Shown here piece after piece: positions 1-7,435 of a stretch of DNA of 64,000 bases. The DNA comes from Acidobacteriota bacterium (GTDB lineage: Bacteria; Acidobacteriota; Terriglobia; Terriglobales; Acidobacteriaceae), in contig JABCZL010000002.1 of the NCBI GenBank assembly GCA_013289685.1, positions 248,001 to 312,000 of the forward strand. Reading direction: 5' to 3'. The notes beneath the pieces were generated by a model. It saw only the letters and a program-made list of their open reading frames with translations, had not been told where the DNA came from and did not search any database. The position numbers were made by a program, and so were the translations under genes. The first letter of the stretch is position 1; each line of letters opens with the position of its first letter.

Positions 1-525
1 TTCCGAGGCCGGGCAGGGAATCGGCCATGGTACTGAGAGCGGCGGTGGGCGCGGCGGAATCGTTATGGTGAACCTCAAGATCGAGGTCGAGCATCTGGTC
101 GAGATCGAAGGCATCGATGCCGGTGATGGCCATGCGCAAGGAGTCGCAGACGAAATCGCAGACGTGATGATTCTTGAGGAACGCGGGATTCTTGGAAAAA
201 ACCGGGTCTTCGCGGGCTCTTCCACATCGGATTCAAGGGCCATTAAACCGTCTTTGCGGGCCTTGTTGAGCAGGTCATACATCATTTTCAAGGTATCGAT
301 GTAGCTTTGCCTGCCGAACTTGGAGCCGCCGAAGACGCCACCGATTCCACCGCCGATCTTCTTGAGGATATGGAGGGGGTTCGCGACCAGAAGTGTGCCC
401 ACGGCGGCGCCGCCGATGATGATCAATTCAGCCGGTTGCATGAGGACTCTGAGGTTGCCATGCTCCATGAGGTAGCCAGCCACCACGCAACCGAAGACGA
501 TGATGATGCCGATAATCGCAAACAT
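1..525 (-). pseudogene. motA: Flagellar motor stator protein MotA, partial and frameshifted
   Basis: MotA is the membrane proton-channel subunit of the flagellar stator. The reading starts at ATG 525 with a hydrophobic N-terminus (MFAIIGIIIVFG) followed by MotA-typical QPAELIIIGGAAVG and LVANP. It continues well to ESDVEEP near position 214. The MotA-like continuation (EDPVFSKNPAFLKNHH, then SLRMAITGIDAFDLDQML) lies in another frame of the same strand. Adding one base to the GGG run at forward 214-216 restores one continuous protein. The gene runs off the left edge, so about 175 codons are visible. The start lies two bases after the stop of the PAS/GGDEF gene, implying cotranscription. The break is either a real pseudogene or a sequencing error in a short homopolymer. 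Confidence 0.8.
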
Positions 526-527
526 TG

Positions 528-1532
528 CTAGCTCCCGGATGATCCTTTGGAGGACGAAGTGTTCGAAGACGAAGCGTCTGAAGCGGAGGCAGCATCGGCT
601 CGCCGGGCTGAAGCTGTCTCCAGTGATTTCTGTACTCGTTCGATAATGGACTCGATGGCGTCGTCAGGCTGTGCATAAGCTTCGCCCACGGAAATGGGCA
701 AGGACCGGCGCTCTCCCCACCACTGGATGCCGTCGCCGGCGAGCATGCGGCCGACCCGTTCGCGGACCGAGGGCAACGCCTCACTAGGGCAGCCATTGAG
801 GATGACGAGGAACTGATCGTCGCCCCAGTGTCCGATCACGTCGGTTCTCCACAGCGTGCGTTCCAGCGAACGAGCGACGACGGTTAGTAAGGAAGAAGCG
901 GCTTCCGGTCCCAGGCTGGCGCGGAAGTGGGGCAGTCCTTCGAGTCGCAAGCCGAGGACGGCGAAGGGAACCTTCACTTCGACGAAGTTAGCGAGCGTAC
1001 GGCCCAATTGGGACAGCATCAATGCATGGCTGGGCACGCTGGTGACTGGGTCGATGCCACCGGGAAGTTGGAGGGTCTCGTCTTGATCAATGGGAGCGGC
1101 GGTTTGTTGCAGCTCCTCGAAGGTCTCGACTGCGCCGATGATCGAACCGTGCTGGTTGTGCACGGGGACGGCGCGGATGCGGACTGGAATTTCATATCCC
1201 GTTTTGTGGTGCAGGAATCCGATGGCCTCGGTGGAGTGCGAGGTCTTGATGGCGCGGGCGACGGGACAATCCTGGTTGCAGAATTCGCATCCGGGCTGAT
1301 CGCAGTGCGACAGAGGCTCCGAGGCACAGGAATGACCGATGACTTCGTGGCGGCGGTGGCCGGTGATGCGCTCGGCTCCGTCGCTCCAGTAGACGATTTT
1401 CTTTTGCATGTCGACGACGCAGAGGCCCGTGGGCAGGCTGTCGAGGATGCTGCGGCAGATCTCAGAGTCGTGAAATGCGGACATGTGGAGGTCGGAAGAT
1501 CCCTGACTATTGGGCTCATCGGCAGAATCCAC
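528..1532 (-). CDS. PAS domain protein with degenerate GGDEF domain
   Basis: The 334-residue protein has an N-terminal PAS domain (about residues 22-140) and a C-terminal GGDEF-like domain (about 160-310). The PAS part carries a cysteine cluster (C69, C77, C82, C85, C89) of the kind seen in PAS-linked diguanylate cyclases, perhaps binding metal or sensing redox state. The signature position reads WGDDQF (236-241) instead of GGDEF/GGEEF, so cyclase activity is doubtful and a c-di-GMP or GTP-sensing role is possible. The C-terminal 25 residues are Ser-rich. The start shown is GTG; ATG 1484 (MSAFHDSE) is an alternative. The gene sits directly before motA with a two-base gap, suggesting a link to motility control. 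Confidence 0.8.
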   Translation of the reverse strand: MDSADEPNSQGSSDLHMSAFHDSEICRSILDSLPTGLCVVDMQKKIVYWSDGAERITGHRRHEVIGHSCASEPLSHCDQPGCEFCNQDCPVARAIKTSHSTEAIGFLHHKTGYEIPVRIRAVPVHNQHGSIIGAVETFEELQQTAAPIDQDETLQLPGGIDPVTSVPSHALMLSQLGRTLANFVEVKVPFAVLGLRLEGLPHFRASLGPEAASSLLTVVARSLERTLWRTDVIGHWGDDQFLVILNGCPSEALPSVRERVGRMLAGDGIQWWGERRSLPISVGEAYAQPDDAIESIIERVQKSLETASARRADAASASDASSSNTSSSKGSSGS

Positions 1533-1627
1533 AGAGACTTCAGAGGCGGCCTTGCCAGGTTTTGGCGCGCGATGGAGCGAAGGCCCTGTTTTTCAGGGGG
1601 ATAGAAAGAGGCGTTCCAAAAGCGGCC

Positions 1628-1645
1628 ATGGCACGGAAGTGCCAT
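1628..1645. repeat. Short inverted repeat, REP-like hairpin copy 1
   Basis: ATGGCAC and GTGCCAT arms of seven bases enclose a GGAA loop. Read on the minus strand, the core is TGGCACTTCCGTGCCA, differing at one base from the hairpin at 9964-9979. It lies in the gap between the PAS/GGDEF gene and the TonB-like gene. A dispersed repeat is more likely than an intrinsic terminator, since no U-tract follows on either strand. Confidence 0.6.
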
Positions 1646-1804
1646 AGGCAGGAGAATGAGGCCATTTTATTTTTGTCGGGGAGCAGTTCTGGGGGAGGGC
1701 TGCCCGGGCGTCCCGGACTCGAAAGAGTTTCGGGGCGCTCGTTATTTTTTCCGGCTCAATTTTTTCGGATTGGTTTTTCCGACCCTGAACGTTCCCGGCC
1801 TGGT

Positions 1805-2626
1805 TCAGTTGGTGGAGATGGTGAAGTTGACCGTGATCTTGGCCTGAGTCTCGACCGGTTCGGAGCCCTGGTAGTGGGGCTTGAAATGCCACTGCTTGAC
1901 GGCTTCCTGGGCGGCGCTGGCCAGGATGGGCGGACCGCTGAGCACGCGGAGATCCTGGATCAACCCATTGCGGCCGATCAGCGCCTGCAGAATCACCGAG
2001 CCCTGCACCTTCATTTGGCGCGCCAGCAGAGGATAGTCCGGCTTTATCGGCTGGCTCACGATCTCGGCTGTGTCGGAGGACATCTGCAGGTGCTCGGCGG
2101 CGTTGCTGGTCACGCTGGCGGCGGTGTCGGTTGGGTTGATGGTGGTGGGAGCATCCGCCACTTGCTGGGGAGAACTGGGCTGGAGTTCGACGTGCACCGC
2201 GTGGGTGCCGGGATGGACGATGCGATGGACGTTGCCCGCGACGACTTCGACTTCGAGCGGGGGCAGCACGGTTCTAACGGCGGTGAAGGGCGGAGGCGAT
2301 GAGTCGGCGGGTGCGTCCGCTTTCGGCTGAGTCTTCGGGCTGTGCGATTTCTTGTGGGACGTGGATCCCGGCTTGGTGCTGACCTCCGGTACGGCCTGGA
2401 CTTGGGGTTGGACTTGTTGCGGAACTTGGGGCAGGTCTTGCGCCTCCTGCGTATCGGGGAACCAGAAATCTCGATCGCGGTAAAGCACAAATCCTAAAGC
2501 GATGAGCAGGAGCGTCAGCGCGACGAGCATCATGCGCCGCTGCTTTGGTTCCTGGGGATGACGAGGGAGCGGGTCGGCTAACCGGCGACGATCGGGCTTC
2601 GCAACTGAAGTGTCGAGGTTCCCCAT
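1805..2626 (-). CDS. TonB-family energy transducer-like protein
   Basis: The protein has a short cytoplasmic N-terminus, one transmembrane segment (MLVALTLLLIALGFVL), a long Pro/Gln-rich periplasmic linker and a C-terminal TonB domain (PDYPLLARQMKVQGSV ... AVKQWHFKP). The family couples the inner-membrane proton gradient to outer-membrane transporters, or acts as a periplasmic scaffold. I chose ATG 2626 because GGGAG lies upstream of it and the residues before it lack the expected N-terminal character. An in-frame ATG at 2824 would add 66 residues. No ExbB/ExbD genes are visible nearby, so its motor partner is elsewhere. The gene follows the M16 protease on the same strand. Confidence 0.78.
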   Translation of the reverse strand: MGNLDTSVAKPDRRRLADPLPRHPQEPKQRRMMLVALTLLLIALGFVLYRDRDFWFPDTQEAQDLPQVPQQVQPQVQAVPEVSTKPGSTSHKKSHSPKTQPKADAPADSSPPPFTAVRTVLPPLEVEVVAGNVHRIVHPGTHAVHVELQPSSPQQVADAPTTINPTDTAASVTSNAAEHLQMSSDTAEIVSQPIKPDYPLLARQMKVQGSVILQALIGRNGLIQDLRVLSGPPILASAAQEAVKQWHFKPHYQGSEPVETQAKITVNFTISTN

Positions 2627-2845
2627 ACCGCGGACTGCTCCCAGGTTCTGCCGGCCTTCTGCCGACAGCAATTCTGCGAATAGTATGCCTGCAAAATCGG
2701 CGAAAGACCAGCAGGAAGCGACGATCCCTGGACTCAGAGGGCCTGGCGGCGGAAGTTGCCGAGCCGTGGAGCAATGGAGATGGCGAGCTTCATTTCGCAG
2801 TTTTTTGGGACTTTTGTTCGCCATCTGAAATGATTCGCGCTCTGG

Positions 2846-4123
2846 TCAGCAGGCCAGCTGGTCGCGCGTGATTTTCAGGCCGGGGAGGTTTCCCAGGGCG
2901 GTCACGGCTACGGACTCCGTTTTGAAGAATTCATTCGCCAGGCCGCTCAGGTCGTCGGCGGTGACGGCTTCGATCTTTTCGATCAGTTCGTCGAGGTCGT
3001 AGAAACGGTCGAAGTACATTTCCTGGCGAGCCAGGTTCGACATGCGGGCGGTGCTCGATTCGAGCGAGAGCATCAGGCTCCCCTTGAGCTGGGCTTTGGA
3101 ACGCTTGAGTTCTTCTTCGGGCACGGGCTCGGTTTTGAGCTTGCGGAATTCGCTGACCACCGACTGCACGACCTTGGAAGCGGACGCTAGAGAAGTGCCG
3201 ACATAGACGGCGAGGCATCCAGTGTCACGGTAGGGATTGAGATCGCTGTAAATGGAGTAGGCCAGGCCCTGACGCTCGCGGATGTTCTGGAACAGGCGGG
3301 AACTCATACCTCCGCCGAGCAGGGTGTTGAGAATGTAGCCGGCGTGGCGCTTCGCGTGCGCGATAGGATGCGCGGGGACGCCGAGGCAGAGCTGCACTTG
3401 CTCGAGAGCTTTCTTGTTGCGCAGGATGATGCGGGAGACGATCTTGGGTGCGGAGGAGTGGGAGCCGTTTTTCACCGGTTTCATGTGCTCGAAAGCTTTG
3501 GTGACCAGTTCAACGAAGCGGTCGTGATCGAGATTGCCGGCCGCCGAGACGATGATGTTGCCGGGTGCGAAGCGGTGAGTGTAGGCTTCGACCACTGACG
3601 GACGCTCGAAGCGCTTCACGGTTTCTTTGGTGCCCAGGATCGGCTTGCCCAGCGGATGATCTTTCCAGAAATTCTGAGTGAAGATTTCGTGGACGAGGTA
3701 GTCGGGATTATCTTCGTCCATTTTGATCTCTTCGAGGATCACGCCGCGCTCGCGGGTGATGTCGGCGGGATCAAAATTGGGATTCAGAACGAGATCGCTG
3801 AGGATGTCGAGCGCGGTCGGTATGTGCTCGTCGAGCACCTTGACGTTGAAGCAGATGCATTCCTTGGCGGTGAAGGCGTCCAGGTTGCCGCCGATGGAGT
3901 CGACCTGGCGGGCGATTTCTTCCGCCGTGCGGTGCTTGGTCCCCTTGAAAACCATGTGCTCGATGAAATGGGAGATGCCGTTCCATTCGGGGTCTTCGTC
4001 GCGCGAACCGGTCTGCAGCCAGATGCCGATAGAGGCCGAGCGGATGTGCTGCATCTGCTCGGTGATGACGGTTAAGCCGTTGGGCAGCTTTTGACGACGA
4101 ATATTGCGGACTTCTTTGACCAT
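2846..4123 (-). CDS. M16 family zinc peptidase (mitochondrial-processing-peptidase-like)
   Basis: This is a roughly 425-residue M16 metallopeptidase. The inverted zinc motif HFIEH lies at about residues 52-56, with a downstream acidic ligand in ERGVILEEI. The C-terminal half has the M16 inactive-domain pattern (GGGMSSRLFQNIRERQGLAY). Such enzymes degrade or process peptides in the cytoplasm or periplasm. No signal peptide is apparent. I use ATG 4123 because AGGA sits seven bases ahead of it; GTG 4129 is two codons upstream but lies only one base from that AGGA. It is divergent from rlmN, with a 15-bp perfect palindrome in the shared upstream region. Confidence 0.9.
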   Translation of the reverse strand: MVKEVRNIRRQKLPNGLTVITEQMQHIRSASIGIWLQTGSRDEDPEWNGISHFIEHMVFKGTKHRTAEEIARQVDSIGGNLDAFTAKECICFNVKVLDEHIPTALDILSDLVLNPNFDPADITRERGVILEEIKMDEDNPDYLVHEIFTQNFWKDHPLGKPILGTKETVKRFERPSVVEAYTHRFAPGNIIVSAAGNLDHDRFVELVTKAFEHMKPVKNGSHSSAPKIVSRIILRNKKALEQVQLCLGVPAHPIAHAKRHAGYILNTLLGGGMSSRLFQNIRERQGLAYSIYSDLNPYRDTGCLAVYVGTSLASASKVVQSVVSEFRKLKTEPVPEEELKRSKAQLKGSLMLSLESSTARMSNLARQEMYFDRFYDLDELIEKIEAVTADDLSGLANEFFKTESVAVTALGNLPGLKITRDQLAC

Positions 4124-4157
4124 TGCCACTTCCTGATTTAAATACTACTTAGTAAAT

Positions 4158-4172
4158 CCCAAGGACCTTGGG
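4158..4172. promoter_or_regulatory. Perfect 15-bp palindrome between divergent M16 and rlmN genes
   Basis: CCCAAGG and CCTTGGG arms flank a single central A. The site lies 35-49 bases upstream of the M16 start and about 140 bases upstream of rlmN. Its placement and symmetry suit a dimeric regulator, but a chance palindrome or a dispersed element is not excluded. Confidence 0.4.
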
Positions 4173-4309
4173 TATGAAAGGATCTTTACTATTCTGACAT
4201 AGGGGCGGTGGGTGTGCGAGAATAGTTTAGTTATTTAGAATCAGTGGGTTAAGTGAGTCTTGAGTCGGGAGGGGTGGGACAAGGCGACGAGCGTTTTAGG
4301 ATTGAAAGC

Positions 4310-5533
4310 ATGACGGGTGGGTCACAAAACTCGCTGCTGGGGCTGGACCGGGCAGAATTGGCTGCGCTTGTAGAGAGCGTGGGCGAGCCGGCCTATCGCG
4401 CCAAGCAATTGCTGGCGGCGGTGTACCGGCAGCGGGTGGAGTCGGTGGAAGAGATTTCCACGCTGTCGCAGAAGCTGAGAGAGAGGCTGGTGAAAAAGGG
4501 CGTCTCGATCGGGCTGCCCCAGATTGAACAGCGATTTGTGTCGCAGGATGGAACCGTGCGGTATTTGATTGCAATGGCCGACGGGCAGACCGTGGAGACG
4601 GTGTGGATGCCGGAGGGCGATGGCGGGGAAGCCGGGGATGGGAGCGAAGCAGGGGAACAGGCGGAGCGGTTCGCCGAGAGCTCCAGCTTAAGTACCTCAG
4701 GGGCTAAAGCCCTTTCAACTGGGGAGGCAACCGCAGCGCTGAAGCGCTGCGCCACCCAAAAGCAGGGGCAGAATCAGGGGCGGTCGACGATTTGTATTTC
4801 CAGCCAGGTGGGATGTGCCGTGGATTGCCAGTTTTGTCTGACGGCGCTGCTGGGGGTGAAGCGGAATCTGTCGGCAGGCGAGATTGTGGGGCAGGTTTGC
4901 GCGGTTCTGAAAGACCAGAAAGTTTCGCCGCCGGAGGATCGCATCAACCTGGTGTTCATGGGCATGGGCGAGCCGTTCCTGAACTACGAGAATTTCGTGA
5001 AGGCGGCGCGGTTGCTGGTGGAGGAAGTCGGGATTGCAGAGCGGCGGATGACGGTATCGACGGCGGGAATCGTGCCGCGCATCCATGATTTTGGAGGAGA
5101 AACGATCCGGCCCAAGCTGGCGATTTCCTTGAATGCTTCCAACGATGAGCTGCGTACGCGGCTGATGCCGCTAAATAAGAAGTGGAATCTGGAAATGCTG
5201 ATGGCAGCGGCGAGGGCGTATCCCCTGCGCACGCGGGAGTGGATCACATTCGAGTATGTGCTGCTTGGGGGTGTGAACGACGGGGCGGAGAATGCGAAGG
5301 AAGTGGCGGAATTGTTGCGCGGAATGCGTTGCAAGGTGAATCTGATTGCGCTGAATCCGGGGCCGGGAATTGAGTTTACAACTCCTGGCGCGGAGCGGGT
5401 CGCGGAGTTTCAGACGGTTCTGCGGGAGGCCGGAATTCCGGCGTTTGTGCGGCGTCCGCGAGGGCGGGACATTTATGCTGCTTGCGGACAACTCAAGCGT
5501 ACGGTTGAGATTGCCACATCACCGGAACCGTAG
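4310..5533 (+). CDS. rlmN: 23S rRNA/tRNA adenine-C2 methyltransferase RlmN (radical SAM)
   Basis: RlmN methylates A2503 of 23S rRNA and A37 of some tRNAs using radical SAM chemistry. The radical SAM cluster motif CAVDCQFC is at residues 169-176 and the C-terminal catalytic cysteine lies in IYAACGQLK. FMGMGEPFLN and the Asn-rich core also match the family. I use ATG 4310, preceded by AGGA nine bases upstream; GTG 4253 would add 19 residues. The protein is longer than usual because about 55 residues rich in Gly, Glu, Ser and Ala sit just before the radical SAM core. That insert is encoded partly by repeat-like DNA (see 4693-4768). Its last 41 bases overlap the convergent kinase gene. Confidence 0.93.
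   Translation: MTGGSQNSLLGLDRAELAALVESVGEPAYRAKQLLAAVYRQRVESVEEISTLSQKLRERLVKKGVSIGLPQIEQRFVSQDGTVRYLIAMADGQTVETVWMPEGDGGEAGDGSEAGEQAERFAESSSLSTSGAKALSTGEATAALKRCATQKQGQNQGRSTICISSQVGCAVDCQFCLTALLGVKRNLSAGEIVGQVCAVLKDQKVSPPEDRINLVFMGMGEPFLNYENFVKAARLLVEEVGIAERRMTVSTAGIVPRIHDFGGETIRPKLAISLNASNDELRTRLMPLNKKWNLEMLMAAARAYPLRTREWITFEYVLLGGVNDGAENAKEVAELLRGMRCKVNLIALNPGPGIEFTTPGAERVAEFQTVLREAGIPAFVRRPRGRDIYAACGQLKRTVEIATSPEP
4693..4768 (+). repeat. Repeat-like hairpin element carried in frame inside rlmN
   Basis: The stretch contains GGGCT-AA-AGCCC (4701-4712) and a perfect eight-base inverted repeat GCAGCGCT-GA-AGCGCTGC (4733-4750). The wording (ggggctaaagccc, gctgaagcgctgcgccaccc) resembles GC-rich dispersed intergenic repeats that I associate with Acidobacteria. 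That association is from memory, not a search. A related TGAAGCGCT occurs after 9935. It adds neutral residues without breaking the reading frame. Confidence 0.5.
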
Positions 5534-7289
5534 ATGCCTTTGGTTTGCCCAGAGGGGACTCGGTGATAGGAAGCTCCACGCGCAGCAACAGGGAGCCGTC
5601 TTCAAGGCGCTGGCGTGAAATTTGACCGCGATGTTCTTGCAGGATGCCCTGACATGCGCTCAGGCCCAGGCCGTCATCAGGCTCGACGGGAGAAGATGGC
5701 CGGGTGGACGCGGAGGACATCGGGTCGGTAACGATTTGAAGCACAGCGGTCTCCGCCTGCCGCTCGGTGCTTACGGTCAGCACACGGCCGCCCCGTTCGC
5801 TGAGCACGTGCAGGCAGTTGGCGACGAGCTGCAGGCAGACCTGAAACAACTGATTGGAATCTCCCAACACCTTGGGCAGAGTGGGATCGAACTGGGTGCG
5901 AACCTCAATTTCGAGACCTTCCCACTGGGGTTGCGCCAACTTAACGGCGGTGCGCGCCAGGGTGTTGAGATCGACAGGAGTCTTGGATGCAGGCGCCTGC
6001 CGGGCAAAACTGATGAGACTGGCGACCAGCGATTTCGTGCGGCGAACATACTGGCCGATCTTGGCGGCGATGGGCTGCTGCTCGGCGTTGAGCGGTGTGC
6101 TGAGGAGCATGTCGGAGTAGCCAAGCATGGCGGTGATGGGGTTGTTGAGTTCATGCGCCGCGCCGCCGACCAATTGTCCAATCGACGCCAGTTTTTCCGA
6201 CTGAAGGACCTGCTGCTGCAGACGGTTCAAGCTGTCGAAAGATTCGCGCGACTGATTGAGCAAGCGGATCAGTTCGCGATCGAGCAGGTGCTGGCGCAGG
6301 AAGATCATCATGCCCATCAAGAATGCGGCTGCTAAGGTCAGGGCGAGCCGAAACACCTGGATGCGAGGTGGGACATGGTTGTCGGACAGGGTCCAGGCCG
6401 CGAACAGAGGCAGGGAAAACACGGCAATCATGCCGCACCGGGCGACCCACACGCCGTAGATGGTGGAAACCTCGCGGTCCGCGGATGCCGGCTTCTCGGC
6501 TTTTGTCCGCAGGCCGATCCAGGTGAGGTAGGCCATGGGAGCAACCAGCGGAATGTCGTAGAGGCTACCACTATAGTACAGCTTGTGGTCGATGGCCCAG
6601 TTTGCCGCGGTGGAGCTGATGGCGTAACACAGGTTCACGCTGAACAGGCTGGCGAATAATTTTCTCCATTCCCCTTTGCTCGCGGTCCAGCAGGCAACCA
6701 GACATGCCAGGAATGCAACCTTCTCGGCAAGATAGACCGCGTTCAGGTTGTGGTTATACGCGGGCACGTCGGCCACGACGTATTGCCAGGGAATGACGAT
6801 CAGAACGTAAAGATAGAACCACCAGGTCAGCAAGAGAGCGAAATCAAGGCGTCCCACGCGGGCGGCATAGTCGTCCCGGGGAACATGCGGACGCATGGCC
6901 AATGCGGCCATGAAGGGAACGATGTGCATGAACAGAATGACGTCACCGGCGAAGAGGTCGGGGACATCGCGACGGAGGATCACCTCGTAGTACGTCCACA
7001 GAAGTTGATACGTGAGTTGGAACGAAATACCGAGAGAGATCAGCGACCAGAACAGGCGTATCCGTCCCTGAGAACGCAGCAGGAGCGAGACAAACGAAGC
7101 CATAGCGGAGGCTAGCAACAGACACTGGACGATATCGCTGACCGCAGTGAGCCGAAAAGAACGAGGCAGAGCCAGAGACGTGAGGACCAGGGCCGCCAAT
7201 AGGGCACCGACTGCCGCCAACCACACTCTGGATCGCTTGTTCAAGACACTCCTCTGGAGCCATTCTAGACGGGATCGTTGGCCGCGCAT
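5493..7289 (-). CDS. Multi-pass membrane sensor histidine kinase
   Basis: The 598-residue protein has about ten predicted membrane segments in residues 15-340. A HisKA dimerisation/phosphoacceptor helix (GGAAHELNNPITAMLGYSDM) and a C-terminal ATPase domain follow. The N-box Asn is present (QLVANCL) and GLGLS is intact, but the usual DxGxG box reads as VTDPMSS, so ATP binding may be altered. No receiver gene is adjacent on this strand. ATG 7289 has no Shine-Dalgarno and is one base from a perfect hairpin (7291-7306). TTG 7244, with GAGGAG four bases upstream, is a serious alternative start. It is divergent from the kinase at 7436. Confidence 0.85.
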   Translation of the reverse strand: MRGQRSRLEWLQRSVLNKRSRVWLAAVGALLAALVLTSLALPRSFRLTAVSDIVQCLLLASAMASFVSLLLRSQGRIRLFWSLISLGISFQLTYQLLWTYYEVILRRDVPDLFAGDVILFMHIVPFMAALAMRPHVPRDDYAARVGRLDFALLLTWWFYLYVLIVIPWQYVVADVPAYNHNLNAVYLAEKVAFLACLVACWTASKGEWRKLFASLFSVNLCYAISSTAANWAIDHKLYYSGSLYDIPLVAPMAYLTWIGLRTKAEKPASADREVSTIYGVWVARCGMIAVFSLPLFAAWTLSDNHVPPRIQVFRLALTLAAAFLMGMMIFLRQHLLDRELIRLLNQSRESFDSLNRLQQQVLQSEKLASIGQLVGGAAHELNNPITAMLGYSDMLLSTPLNAEQQPIAAKIGQYVRRTKSLVASLISFARQAPASKTPVDLNTLARTAVKLAQPQWEGLEIEVRTQFDPTLPKVLGDSNQLFQVCLQLVANCLHVLSERGGRVLTVSTERQAETAVLQIVTDPMSSASTRPSSPVEPDDGLGLSACQGILQEHRGQISRQRLEDGSLLLRVELPITESPLGKPKASTVPVMWQSQPYA

Positions 7290-7290
7290 T

Positions 7291-7306
7291 GGTTACTGGA
7301 GTAACC
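7291..7306. promoter_or_regulatory. Perfect inverted repeat abutting the kinase start codon
   Basis: GGTTACT-GG-AGTAACC has seven-base arms and a two-base spacer. It lies one base upstream of the annotated ATG of the minus-strand kinase and in the divergent promoter region of the plus-strand kinase. It could be an operator for either gene or an RNA hairpin that occludes initiation. Confidence 0.45.
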
Positions 7307-7435
7307 TAAGCAGCAAGTCAAGAACCCTGAAGCCAATGGGGCAGGCGGGGTGTGCTCTACAGTCTCACTTGCCGGTAAGCTTCTCTTATTCAATAATATG
7401 CAGCAAAGCCGCCACGCCCGTGGAAATGGAGCCGA

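Noticed and set aside
65-304. Plus-strand reading frame near the left edge
   Set aside because: It is the antisense of the MotA-like gene, whose membrane and QPAELIIIGGA motifs fix the true strand.
4253-4309. Upstream GTG start of rlmN
   Set aside because: ATG 4310 has a well-placed AGGA; the upstream 19 residues show no family likeness.
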